A DNA stretch of 64,000 nt from JAGLCW01 sp964427915 (GTDB lineage: Bacteria > Caldisericota > Caldisericia > UBA6126): NCBI GenBank assembly GCA_964427915.1, contig CAYRWA010000030.1, positions 14,051 to 78,050 of the forward strand. The letters run 5' to 3'. Both the position numbers and the translations under genes were made by a program. Positions 16,119 to 25,010 of the stretch are shown here, piece after piece; position 1 is the stretch's first letter; each line of letters starts with the position of its first letter. The notes below the pieces were generated by a model. It ran no database searches, had not been told where the DNA came from, and saw nothing but the letters and a program-made list of their open reading frames with translations.

Positions 16119-18680
16119 ATGAGACGATTTATTAGTCTTTTTTTAACATGTATCCTAATTGCTGGTTTAACCCTATCTGTAAATGCTTTTTCTGAGATTG
16201 GGAACAATGCCCCAGATGGAACTGGCATACACCCTTGGCTGATGTATTCTCATGATGCGTATGGGACAAATTATTCTCCAAAAAATTTAGGAGACGAATT
16301 TGAAGAAGCTTTGGATTGGCCATTTGACAGCGACGCTGGATCGAACCAATCTTTTGGTACCGGTTCAGTTGCTTATGATGGCATTTTGTATTCTGTTCTT
16401 TATGATGGTTCTCGCGGAGGACAATCAGCAGAATTAATAGCCATTGAAATGGAATCCGGGGAAGAAATATGGAGAGAAGAAACCGAAAACCGTTTATCTA
16501 TTTCTTGTCCTGCAATTGATCCCGTTTTAGGTCTTATTTATGTTGCTTCCACCGATGGTTTTGGTCCCAAAGGATCTGGCTCAACAGTTATTACAGCCTT
16601 TACATTAGAAGATGGTGAGGAAGAGTGGGTTGGTGAAGCAACAGGAGCTATATCATCTCCCATTACCACCAGTGAAGGATTTTTATATTTCAAAACTATG
16701 TTCGCCTTAATGGGTGAAGATGATGATGATTTTATGTATAAAACTGATAGTTCTTTGTTGATTAAAATGGATGCTGAAAGCGGTGATGTTGACTGGGAAG
16801 TTGATATTGAGGGAGGCGAATACCTTGGATGGGCTTCTCCTGTATCAGTACATGAAGATTATTTATACACCTGTTCAGCCGGATTCGCTGCATCCAGCGA
16901 AGGTCGTCTATCTATATCTCCACCAGGCTACCTATATTGCATTGATGCAGATACTGGTAACATCATATGGGACTACATTGACAATGCTGGACTAGGAGTA
17001 TCTTCCTGCAACGATGACGAACAAGTGTATTTCATACGTGGACGTATTGAGGGGAATTCTGCTTCTCTGGTTGTATCAGCTCACGATCTAGACTCGGGAG
17101 AAGAAATCTGGGAATTCTATCAAACCAATACTTTATGTTTTGGTACTGCCCCTGCCATGAACGAAGACTATCTCTTTGTGCAAGATGCCCAAGGAAAATT
17201 GTGGGCACTTGATAAGGATGATGGCAAAGACAACTGGTCAAAATCTGTTGGAGGCACTTCTCAGTTTGAGAACATGGCACTTGCTGGCGATTACATTGTG
17301 TGTTTTAGCCCTGAGATTTCTAACAATTCATTTACCGGTGGTACAGAAGTTATTATCCTCGATGCTTCAAGGCGAGGCAAACGTGTCTGGAAAGAAGATA
17401 TTGATGAAGAAATTATTGGGCATGTACTGGTATATGGTAACAAGATCTTTTTTACTGGAAAACAAGAAATATTCTGCTTTCAATCTCTTGCTCCTAAACT
17501 AGAAATAAAACCTGACAGAATTCTACTAGATAAAGTGGAACGAAATACCATAACCGACATCGAGCTTTCACTTGAGAATGTAGGTATTAAAGGTTTAGAG
17601 GGGTCTGTTGAAGTAGACCAAGAATGGTTATCCATTGATATTGATTCCGTTGATGACAATACTTCAGAGGCTATCTTAACAATTAATACCTGGAATATGG
17701 ATCAAGGCGATTACTCGGGTAGAGTTATTTTCGACACCAATGGCGGGAAAGTGCTTTTGGCCGTCCTTATTACCGTTGTTGACGAAGAACCTCCCGTGAT
17801 TGAATGGGACCTATCCGATTTCATCGAAATTGATGGCAGTTTGTATACCAAAGAAGTAGAGATTACATTAAAGGGTCAAACAGAGCCTACTGCTTTTGTT
17901 TACATTAATGACGAAGAAGCAGAGCTAGATGCAGATGGCTTTTTCGAATTCTTTATCGAGTTAGAAGAAGGGGAAAATGAGATCTTAGTAGAAGCAGAAG
18001 ATGATGTCGGCAACAAAGGTGAAGAGACCTTCATTATTTACCTTGATACAAAGCCCCCCTCTTTGAATATCACAACCCCTGACTATGCAATTTCCACCGA
18101 GGATAGATTCTATATCATTGGGCAGTGCGACGAAGAAGATGCTGTTGTAACCGTTGACGATATGGAAATTGAGTTAGGAAAAGGTGGAAAATTTGCCTAT
18201 GAAGTCTCCCTTGAAAAAGGTGTCAATGCTTTTGTCATAAAAGCAGTTGACAAGATTGGCAATGAAAATGTAGTCGAATTGCACATTGTATACCCTGATA
18301 AGAAAATTGTTATTCTGCGCATCGGAAACAACCAGGCAGAAGTAAATGGTCAAATTGTTCAACTAGATGCTCCACCAACCATTATTAATGGTAGAACCAT
18401 GGTGCCTTTGCGATTTGTATCGGAAACCTTTGGAGCCGAAGTTGGCTGGGATGGCAATGAACAGAAGATTACTTTGATCTATTACGGAAAAACCATTCAA
18501 CTCTGGATTGGCAGAAGCACTGCCATGGTAAACGACGAACCAATGATTCTAGATGCTCCGCCAACCATTATTAATGGTAGAACCATGGTGCCTTTGCGAT
18601 TCTGCGCTGAAACATTTGGTGCAGAAGTAGGATGGGATGGAGCTACGCAAACCATTACATTAATTTATCCAAAATCCTAA
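16119..18680 (+). CDS. Secreted PQQ-like beta-propeller protein with Ig-like and two stalk domains
   Basis: 853 aa after AGGAGGAGACC. Signal peptide about 1-25 (ends VNAF). Residues ~30-450 are a PQQ-type propeller (LIAIEMESGEEIWREE, LYCIDADTGNIIWDY, LWALDKDDGKDNW). About 465-565 resembles an Ig/BACON-like domain, and ~570-725 holds two glucodextranase-type Ig-like repeats ending in VEAEDDVGNKG and IKAVDKIGNEN. The C terminus (about 735-853) has two copper-amine-oxidase-N-like stalk domains with GRTMVPLRFV/C. No catalytic residues recognised; likely a surface-exposed structural or adhesive protein. The protein is very acidic. Ends at a strong terminator. Confidence 0.85.
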   Translation: MRRFISLFLTCILIAGLTLSVNAFSEIGNNAPDGTGIHPWLMYSHDAYGTNYSPKNLGDEFEEALDWPFDSDAGSNQSFGTGSVAYDGILYSVLYDGSRGGQSAELIAIEMESGEEIWREETENRLSISCPAIDPVLGLIYVASTDGFGPKGSGSTVITAFTLEDGEEEWVGEATGAISSPITTSEGFLYFKTMFALMGEDDDDFMYKTDSSLLIKMDAESGDVDWEVDIEGGEYLGWASPVSVHEDYLYTCSAGFAASSEGRLSISPPGYLYCIDADTGNIIWDYIDNAGLGVSSCNDDEQVYFIRGRIEGNSASLVVSAHDLDSGEEIWEFYQTNTLCFGTAPAMNEDYLFVQDAQGKLWALDKDDGKDNWSKSVGGTSQFENMALAGDYIVCFSPEISNNSFTGGTEVIILDASRRGKRVWKEDIDEEIIGHVLVYGNKIFFTGKQEIFCFQSLAPKLEIKPDRILLDKVERNTITDIELSLENVGIKGLEGSVEVDQEWLSIDIDSVDDNTSEAILTINTWNMDQGDYSGRVIFDTNGGKVLLAVLITVVDEEPPVIEWDLSDFIEIDGSLYTKEVEITLKGQTEPTAFVYINDEEAELDADGFFEFFIELEEGENEILVEAEDDVGNKGEETFIIYLDTKPPSLNITTPDYAISTEDRFYIIGQCDEEDAVVTVDDMEIELGKGGKFAYEVSLEKGVNAFVIKAVDKIGNENVVELHIVYPDKKIVILRIGNNQAEVNGQIVQLDAPPTIINGRTMVPLRFVSETFGAEVGWDGNEQKITLIYYGKTIQLWIGRSTAMVNDEPMILDAPPTIINGRTMVPLRFCAETFGAEVGWDGATQTITLIYPKS
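18363..18601 (+). repeat. Near-identical 53-base direct repeat pair in the stalk domains
   Basis: Bases 18363-18415 and 18549-18601 differ at only one position, offset by 186 bases (62 codons). They encode the core LDAPPTIINGRTMVPLRF of each stalk domain, while the sequence between them has diverged. Confidence 0.9.
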
Positions 18681-18701
18681 CATCTGTTAGTCGGTAACAA
18701 C

Positions 18702-18734
18702 AAAAAAGCCCTCTCCAAGAGAGGGCTTTTTTTT
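18702..18734. terminator. Bidirectional rho-independent terminator
   Basis: GCCCTCTC (18708-18715) pairs with GAGAGGGC (18719-18726) around a three-base loop. It is flanked by six A on the left and eight T on the right. It sits between the convergent propeller/stalk gene and ligA and can serve both. Confidence 0.92.
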
Positions 18735-18757
18735 ATGGAGAAAGCAATAACCGTGAT

Positions 18758-20770
18758 TTAGAAAAGTTCTTCCAATTCTTTTTCGGTAATTGTTGGAATG
18801 TTCAACTCAATGGCTTTTGAGAGTTTTGATCCAGGATTGTCACCACAAAGCAAGAAATCCGTTTGGGACGTAACCGTGTTTTTTACAAATCCACCCCTGT
18901 CTTCAATTTTCTTTTTCATGTCGTTACGCGGAATAGTCAGTGTTCCCGTAATCACAAAACTTTTATTGGCAATTTTGGAAGAGCTGGGTAGTTTTTTCTC
19001 TTTGTTGGTAAAAGTGCAGCCCACCTTTTTGCATTTTTCGATCATATCTACATTTGTAGGATGGTGTATATACTGCAGTATATTGGTGGCTGTTTCTGGG
19101 CCAATACCAGGGATACGTTCAAGTTCTTCATAGGTAGCTTGAAGAAATTCATCCATCGAATGGTAATATTGGCACAAGAGCTTTGATGTATTCTCACCAA
19201 CCCCTTCAATGCCAATGGCAGCTATAAAACGCCATAAAGGACGGTTTTTAGCAGCTTGAATGGCCTGAACAATCTTATGCGCTAGTTTGGATTGAAAACC
19301 CTCCAATTCCATAAGATCTTTCTCTTGAATTACAAAGATGTCAGGGATGGATTCGACCACTTTTTCTTGCAATAGTTTTTGAATTAACTTTTTCCCAAGT
19401 CCGTCAATGTCCATGCCATTTTTAGAAACAAAATAAGAAAAGCTTTCTTCAATTCTGGCAGGGCACTCTATGTTTGTACATCGGATGTAAGCTTCGCCTG
19501 CTTTACGATATACTTTCGTTTTACAAACGGGGCAATGAGTTGGCATTTGGTAGGGTTCTGACTGGAAGGGCCTTTTGGTTAGATCAACACGAAGAATCTC
19601 TGGAATAACATCGCCAGCACGTTGTACGATAACTGTGTCGCCTATACGAACATCTTTTCTCATGATTTCACCTTCGTTGTGAAGGGTGGCACTTGAAACA
19701 GTTACTCCGCCAATAGAAACTGGTTCTAAAACTGCGACTGGAGTAAGTATCCCTGATCGTCCCACGGATATTCGAATGTCCGTAAGTATTGTCGATGCGC
19801 TTTCTGCTTGAAACTTATAAGCAATAGCCCATCGCGGAGCCCTGGAAGTGGTACCCAAAACACTCCAAAGGTGTCGATCGTTGATCTTATAGACGGCTCC
19901 ATCAATATCATAAGGGAGGGACGGCCGTTTGGAAAGAAGTTCATTTTGATATGCATATAAGTCTGCAAGAGAGTCCAATACAGAAATCTCTGGATTCACT
20001 GGAAAACCAAGCCGTTTAAGATAGTTCAAAATGTCATAGTGGTATCGAAATGATTTATGTTCTTCTTGAAAATCGGTAAGGAAATAAAAATAAGCTGTTA
20101 ATTTACGTTGATTTGTAATAGTTGGATCAAGTTGCCGTAGCGAGCCAGCAGCAGCATTGCGTGGATTGGCAAACAAAGGCTCATCATGAGCTTTTCGATA
20201 CTTATTCAGGGCAATAAAATCGGCTTCTTTCATAATGATTTCGCCGCGTACACGAAACGATGGCAATACTTCTTCAGAGTGCATTTTGGCAAAGGGATGG
20301 ACATGCAACGGAATGGAACGTATCGTTTTTACATTTTGCGTTACATCTTCACCAACAAGGCCATCTCCTCGAGTGCCAGCAGACACTAGAATTCCATTCT
20401 CATACAGAATCTCAATGGATAACCCGTCCAGTTTGGGTTCTGCAACAAAGGAGCAACCAGAAATATCAGCTATTCTAGATAGTTTTTGATACCAGCTCTG
20501 AATATCATCCTCTTTAAATGCGTTATCCAAGCTATACATTTTACTATCATGACGGAAAGGACGGAATGTTTTCAGAGGAGGTTGTCCAACCCGTTGAGTT
20601 GGGGAGTCAGAACGAGCAAACTCTGGATGTTTCTTTTCCAATGCAAGAAGTTCTTGAAACAGGATATCATATTCGCTGTCACTGATCCTGGGTTGATCCA
20701 AAACGTAATAATAATAATCGTGCTGTTTGATTATCTCCCTTAGCTCATCAATGCGATCTTTGCTACTCAT
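18758..20770 (-). CDS. ligA: NAD-dependent DNA ligase
   Basis: 670 aa, full length. Domain order: N-terminal Ia domain (HDYYYYVLDQPRISDSEYD), adenylation domain with nucleotidyl lysine 113 in EPKLDGLSIE, OB fold, four-Cys zinc finger (CPVC...C....C), helix-hairpin-helix repeats (ELERIPGIGPETA), and a C-terminal BRCT domain from about residue 590. Seals nicks in replication and repair. The last gene of the run hppA, PFK-like, transketolase C-subunit, ligA. It starts 8 bases after the transketolase stop with no clear ribosome site, so coupling is likely. Confidence 0.97.
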   Translation of the reverse strand: MSSKDRIDELREIIKQHDYYYYVLDQPRISDSEYDILFQELLALEKKHPEFARSDSPTQRVGQPPLKTFRPFRHDSKMYSLDNAFKEDDIQSWYQKLSRIADISGCSFVAEPKLDGLSIEILYENGILVSAGTRGDGLVGEDVTQNVKTIRSIPLHVHPFAKMHSEEVLPSFRVRGEIIMKEADFIALNKYRKAHDEPLFANPRNAAAGSLRQLDPTITNQRKLTAYFYFLTDFQEEHKSFRYHYDILNYLKRLGFPVNPEISVLDSLADLYAYQNELLSKRPSLPYDIDGAVYKINDRHLWSVLGTTSRAPRWAIAYKFQAESASTILTDIRISVGRSGILTPVAVLEPVSIGGVTVSSATLHNEGEIMRKDVRIGDTVIVQRAGDVIPEILRVDLTKRPFQSEPYQMPTHCPVCKTKVYRKAGEAYIRCTNIECPARIEESFSYFVSKNGMDIDGLGKKLIQKLLQEKVVESIPDIFVIQEKDLMELEGFQSKLAHKIVQAIQAAKNRPLWRFIAAIGIEGVGENTSKLLCQYYHSMDEFLQATYEELERIPGIGPETATNILQYIHHPTNVDMIEKCKKVGCTFTNKEKKLPSSSKIANKSFVITGTLTIPRNDMKKKIEDRGGFVKNTVTSQTDFLLCGDNPGSKLSKAIELNIPTITEKELEELF

Positions 20771-20778
20771 CGAAACGT

Positions 20779-21714
20779 TTATTTGCGCAGTAGAACTGCT
20801 TTGGCTTTTTGAATGATGGTTTCATGAGTAAGCCCATAGGCTTTCATTAACTCATCAGGTGTACCGCTTTCCCCAAAGGTATCCTCAATTCCAACCATCT
20901 CCATAGGTACCGAATGATTCTGTACAACCACTTCAGCAACGGCAGATCCAAAACCAGCCATGAGTTGGTGTTCCTCGGCAGTTACAATGGCACCTGTCTC
21001 TTTTGCTGCTTTTATAATGATTTCTTGATCTATTGGTTTCACGGTATGAATATTGATCACGCGGGCATGAATTCCTTCTTTTTTCAGTTCTTCTGCTGCT
21101 ATTATCGATTCATGCACCATAGAGCCACAAGCAATGATGGAGATATCTGAACCGTCCTGGATGACAACCCCTTTTCCAAATTCAAAAGGTGTTTCTGGTG
21201 TAGTAAGAATGGGGACAGCTTCTCTTCCAAATCGAATATATACAGGACCAGGAATCGTAGCTGATGCAAGAGTAGCTTTGTAGGTTTCGTGATAATCGCA
21301 GGGAACAATAACTGTCATGTTGGGAAGACTGCGCATTAGTCCAATTTCTTCTAATGCTTGATGAGTAGCCCCATCGGGACCTACGGAAATACCTCCATGG
21401 GCACCACCAATTTTAACATTAAGATCTGTGTAACAAATAGTAGTTCGTATCTGATCGTAGGCTCTTCCTGACACAAAAACACCATATGTGGAAACATACG
21501 GAATTTTTCCAGCAATAGCGAGTCCAGCAGCTGTCCCTAGCATGTTTTGCTCAGCGATACCGATATTGTAAGCTCGCTGGGGGAACTTTTTATGAAATGT
21601 ATTGGTTGTTGTTGATTTTGACAAATCAGCATCAAGAACTACAACAGAGGGATTGGTTTCCCCCAACTTCAGCAATGCTTCAGAATATCCATAACGAGTA
21701 GCTTTCATTTCCAT
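20779..21714 (-). CDS. Transketolase C-terminal subunit (split enzyme)
   Basis: 311 aa. Contains the pyrimidine-binding and C-terminal halves of transketolase/DXS-type enzymes: DADLSKSTTT, FPQRAYNIGIAEQNMLGTAAGLA with the catalytic Glu, GGAHGGISVGPDGATHQALEEIGLM, and YIRFGREAVP. It pairs with the N-subunit at 9633-10547. Several ATG codons lie at the start; 21714 is six bases after AAAGGAG and is preferred over 21720, which abuts the site. It lies between the PFK-like gene and ligA. Confidence 0.93.
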   Translation of the reverse strand: MEMKATRYGYSEALLKLGETNPSVVVLDADLSKSTTTNTFHKKFPQRAYNIGIAEQNMLGTAAGLAIAGKIPYVSTYGVFVSGRAYDQIRTTICYTDLNVKIGGAHGGISVGPDGATHQALEEIGLMRSLPNMTVIVPCDYHETYKATLASATIPGPVYIRFGREAVPILTTPETPFEFGKGVVIQDGSDISIIACGSMVHESIIAAEELKKEGIHARVINIHTVKPIDQEIIIKAAKETGAIVTAEEHQLMAGFGSAVAEVVVQNHSVPMEMVGIEDTFGESGTPDELMKAYGLTHETIIQKAKAVLLRK

Positions 21715-21728
21715 AACCATCTCCTTTA

Positions 21729-22739
21729 TTAGAAAAATATTTTTGCAGTATTTAACAATTGTAAATCAACAGGTCTCTTATTTTTGATTAATTCTAACTC
21801 TGTGTATTCAATACGACCGTTTACTTGCCCAACTAAAACACCTGTATTCCCTCGACGAATAGATTCAACGCTTGCGTTGCCCAGGAGAGTTCCTAACAGT
21901 CTATCAGAAGCCAATGGCGATCCACCGCGTTGCAAATGTCCCAAAATCAGCTGTCTTGTTTCCATACCAGTTTCTTTGGATATTTCGTGAGATAAGAATT
22001 GGAGAAGTCCATTGTGATCATTAATCTGTTGCTTTTCTTTGTCGGATATGTCGACAGGGAAGCCAGCAGTGTCTGCAAGAACAACAATAGAAAAGAATTT
22101 TCCTTCTCCCTCCCGTTTGCGAATATGGGCGATAACTTCTTGTACTGAATACGATTTCTCCGGGATAATGATGAGATCGGCACCTCCTGTAAGACCGCCA
22201 TGAAGAGCAATCCATCCACATTGTCCTCCCATAACTTCCACTAAAAAAACTCGATGGTGAGAAGAAGCAGTTGAGTGTAATCGATCTAAGGATTTTGAGA
22301 CATAGTCGACGGCAGTTTGGAAGCCAACGCTATTGTCCGTTCCGGGAATATTATTGTCGATGGTGGCTGGAATTCCAATAATGGGGATGTCAGATGCTTT
22401 CATAAAAGAACACAGTTTCATGGTGGAGAAAGAACCAACCCCAATAAAACAAGTAATAGAGAGTTTTTCTTGAATCTTTTTCGTATCTTTTATTGCATTG
22501 TGGTTTTCAAGATAGGGGTCGCTCAAAGAAGTTCCTAGGACCGTCCCGCCAATAGGAAGAATTCCAGATACATACGAACGATCCATCATAAAGGAATTGT
22601 TGGCAACAATGCCTTCCATTCCGTTACGGAAAGCAATTACTTCATATGAGTGTTCAAAGGAAGTTCTCGCAATGGCCCGAAGAACAGCATTGGTTCCTGG
22701 AGCGTCACGTCCAGATGTGAAAATTCCAATTCGTTTCAT
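21729..22739 (-). CDS. Phosphofructokinase-family protein with altered nucleotide/phosphate motifs
   Basis: 336 aa, the length of bacterial PFK subunits, clearly in the family: TIDN.IPGTDNSVGF, VEVMG, LTGGADLIIIPE, and LGHLQRGGSPLASDR. Key sites differ from both ATP- and PPi-dependent enzymes. SGGDAPG reads SGRDAPG, GGDGS reads GVGSF, the TIDND aspartate pair reads TIDNN, the residue before TIDN is Ala rather than Gly (ATP) or Lys (PPi), and the MGR arginine is Gly. The catalytic Asp of TID remains. Either the substrate has changed or it is regulatory. The start has GGAGAAC upstream, and it lies 19 bases after hppA. Confidence 0.85.
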   Translation of the reverse strand: MKRIGIFTSGRDAPGTNAVLRAIARTSFEHSYEVIAFRNGMEGIVANNSFMMDRSYVSGILPIGGTVLGTSLSDPYLENHNAIKDTKKIQEKLSITCFIGVGSFSTMKLCSFMKASDIPIIGIPATIDNNIPGTDNSVGFQTAVDYVSKSLDRLHSTASSHHRVFLVEVMGGQCGWIALHGGLTGGADLIIIPEKSYSVQEVIAHIRKREGEGKFFSIVVLADTAGFPVDISDKEKQQINDHNGLLQFLSHEISKETGMETRQLILGHLQRGGSPLASDRLLGTLLGNASVESIRRGNTGVLVGQVNGRIEYTELELIKNKRPVDLQLLNTAKIFF

Positions 22740-22757
22740 ATGTTCTCCTTTGATGAA

Positions 22758-24749
22758 TTATAGAAAAAGCGGAATAAAAGTTAACGTTACAATGGATATT
22801 AGTTTGATAAGAATATTTAAAGAGGGGCCAGCTGTGTCTTTAAGGGGGTCACCTACAGTATCGCCGGTAACTGAAGCAATGTGGGCAATGGATCCTTTTC
22901 CCCCGTGAAATCCTGATTCAATATATTTTTTTGCATTGTCCCAAGCGCCCCCGCTGTTTGACATGAAAATTGCCATTGTAACACCACATACAAGAACTCC
23001 TGCTAGCAATCCTATAACAGATTCAATCCCAATGGCAATATACAATACAAAAGGAAATACAATTCCTAGCAAAGAGGGTAGAATCATGCCCTTGATGGCA
23101 CCTGTAGTAGAAATATCGATGCATTTTTCATAATCTGGGGCGGTGAGTCCTTTTAAGAGGCCTGGCTTCTCTTTGAACTGACGACGAACTTCTTCCACCA
23201 TAGGGGTGGCAGCTTGCGTTACAGAATTGATTGTAAGGGCAGAAAAAAGAAAAGGTAACATGCCACCAACGAAAAGTCCAATAATGACCTGGGGATTATC
23301 AAGAGAAAAGGAAATGTGCAAGGCTTGTATTGTATCCAAGTGAGTAAATGTGTTAAACAGAGTTAAGGCAGTGAGGGCGGCTGAACCGATAGAGAACCCT
23401 TTCCCGATAGCAGCAGTAGTGTTGCCTATGGAATCCAACTTGTCAGTGGTTTGACGAACATATTCAGGTTGGTGAGTCATTTCAGCAATACCACCTGCGT
23501 TGTCAGATATGGGACCATAGGCATCAACCGAAATGGTTGCTGCTACAGTGAGGAGCATTCCAAGTCCTGCCAGAGCAATCCCAAAAACATTCATTAGTGC
23601 ATAGGAAACATAAACAGCAATAACAATTGTTGTAATAGTGAGAAACGTGCTTTGCATTCCAAAACTGAAACCGCTTAAAATATTGCTTGCGGTACCTGCC
23701 TCGGATGCGGATGCAATGGTACGAATAGGTGTCGCGGACGTATAGTAATCTGTGATGAAGCCAATAATAGAACCACAAATAATTCCCACCGTAACTGTAT
23801 AAAAAAAGAATAAATCTTGAAGGAGATAGTAGCTAGCAATAAAGGTCAGAGCAATCGCCATCAGAGATGAAAAAACGCCAATATTCTTAATCATGAAACT
23901 GGGATTTACATTTTTCTTCCTGGACATGTGTCTGGAAAAAAATATGACGACAATCGAACTAAAAAACCCAATAGAAAGAAGAGTAAAGATAAAAGAAATG
24001 TATGTAGGATTACCATCATAAAACAGAGCAATAAGGGCAAAACAACCATATGTTGCCCCGATGTATGATTCAAAAAGATCCGCACCCATTCCTGCTACAT
24101 CTCCCACATTGTCTCCAACATTATCTGCAATGACGGCGGGGTTTCGTGGGTCGTCTTCTGGTATGTGGGCTTCTGTTTTTCCCACGATATCAGCTCCGAT
24201 GTCAGCAGCTTTTGTAAAAATGCCTCCCCCTATCCTAGAAAAGAGAGCTACCAAGGAAGCTCCTAAAGAATAACCAAGGAGGATACTTATGGGAGAAAGT
24301 GAAGTAAGGTACTGTGCAAGAATAAAACTAAGCGATAGACCCAAAATACCAAAACTACATGTGGCAATACCCATAATGGAACCACCCGTAAAAGAAACAT
24401 AGAGGGCGGATTGGATATTCTTTTTGGCTGCTGCAGTTGTCTTGTAATTAGCAATCGTAGAGATGCTCATTCCAATCAAACCACTGCAAATGGAAAAGAG
24501 GGATCCTATGAAGAACATAATGGCAAATTCTATAGAGAATAAAAATATGATAAATAGGGTGAAACCAAGTACAAAAGGTGTCAATATCTTATATTGACGT
24601 CGAAGATACGCAAAAGCACCCCGCCGAATAATAAATCCAATTTCCTGGATCGATTTTTCTGCCGGATAATGCATAATAGCTTGCACAAATTGGAACACAA
24701 AAAAAAACCCCAAAAGACTCATCAGAAAGGCAATCCAAACACTGATCAA
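22758..24749 (-). CDS. hppA: Membrane-bound proton/sodium-pumping pyrophosphatase
   Basis: 663 aa with about 15-16 membrane helices. Hydrolyses PPi and pumps H+ or Na+. The substrate loops are clear: DDPRNPAVIADNVGDNVGDVAG (shortened here to its DNVGDVAG core), the SDNAGGIAEM motif, and GGAWDNAKKYIE with DTVGDPLKDTAGPS near the C terminus. The motif GNTTAAIGKG has Ala where potassium-independent enzymes have Lys, which points to the potassium-dependent class. Start TTG 24749 has AAGGGG seven bases upstream. First gene of an operon with a PFK-like gene. Confidence 0.96.
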   Translation of the reverse strand: MISVWIAFLMSLLGFFFVFQFVQAIMHYPAEKSIQEIGFIIRRGAFAYLRRQYKILTPFVLGFTLFIIFLFSIEFAIMFFIGSLFSICSGLIGMSISTIANYKTTAAAKKNIQSALYVSFTGGSIMGIATCSFGILGLSLSFILAQYLTSLSPISILLGYSLGASLVALFSRIGGGIFTKAADIGADIVGKTEAHIPEDDPRNPAVIADNVGDNVGDVAGMGADLFESYIGATYGCFALIALFYDGNPTYISFIFTLLSIGFFSSIVVIFFSRHMSRKKNVNPSFMIKNIGVFSSLMAIALTFIASYYLLQDLFFFYTVTVGIICGSIIGFITDYYTSATPIRTIASASEAGTASNILSGFSFGMQSTFLTITTIVIAVYVSYALMNVFGIALAGLGMLLTVAATISVDAYGPISDNAGGIAEMTHQPEYVRQTTDKLDSIGNTTAAIGKGFSIGSAALTALTLFNTFTHLDTIQALHISFSLDNPQVIIGLFVGGMLPFLFSALTINSVTQAATPMVEEVRRQFKEKPGLLKGLTAPDYEKCIDISTTGAIKGMILPSLLGIVFPFVLYIAIGIESVIGLLAGVLVCGVTMAIFMSNSGGAWDNAKKYIESGFHGGKGSIAHIASVTGDTVGDPLKDTAGPSLNILIKLISIVTLTFIPLFL

Positions 24750-24782
24750 AATAAAACCCCTTTGTATGGTATACGCGTTTAA

Positions 24783-24810
24783 TTGACTTCTATGCAGTCA
24801 AGTTTATACT
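24783..24810 (+). promoter_or_regulatory. Predicted promoter of the tRNA pair
   Basis: TTGACT (24783-24788) and TATACT (24805-24810) are 16 bases apart, and the first tRNA begins 24 bases after the -10 box. TTGACT also pairs with AGTCAA at 24796-24801 as a short inverted repeat. Confidence 0.55.
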
Positions 24811-24833
24811 TAACTTAGAATTTTGCAAGGGAT

Positions 24834-24905
24834 GGGCGGGTGGCTCAGAGGTAGAGCACTTCCCTCACACGGAAGGGGTCACAGGTTCGAATCCTGTTCC
24901 GCCCA
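24834..24905 (+). tRNA. tRNA-Val (anticodon CAC)
   Basis: Full cloverleaf of 72 bases plus no encoded CCA. Acceptor GGGCGGG pairs with TCCGCCC (one G-T pair), D stem GCTC/GAGC, anticodon stem CTTCC/GGAAG with loop CTCACAC, and T arm ACAGG-TTCGAAT-CCTGT. Confidence 0.95.
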
Positions 24906-24917
24906 TACTTATTGTTT

Positions 24918-24990
24918 GCCGATGTAGCTCAGCTGGTAGAGCAGCTGATTCGTAATCAGCAGGTCGTCAGTTCGACTCTGACCATCGGCT
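24918..24990 (+). tRNA. tRNA-Thr (anticodon CGT)
   Basis: Full cloverleaf. Acceptor GCCGATG pairs with CATCGGC, D stem GCTC/GAGC, anticodon stem GCTGA/TCAGC with loop TTCGTAA, and T arm GTCAG-TTCGACT-CTGAC. It lies 12 bases after tRNA-Val and 20 bases before the kinase gene. Confidence 0.95.
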
Positions 24991-25010
24991 GTGTGTCTGG
25001 AGGGTAATGA

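Noticed and set aside
9633..21714. Transketolase halves as a disrupted pseudogene
   Set aside because: Both halves have their own starts, complete domain borders and intact motifs, and each fits the known two-subunit form.
24834..24990. tRNA genes as an integration site for a mobile element
   Set aside because: No integrase, no repeat of a tRNA 3' end, and ordinary genes on both sides.
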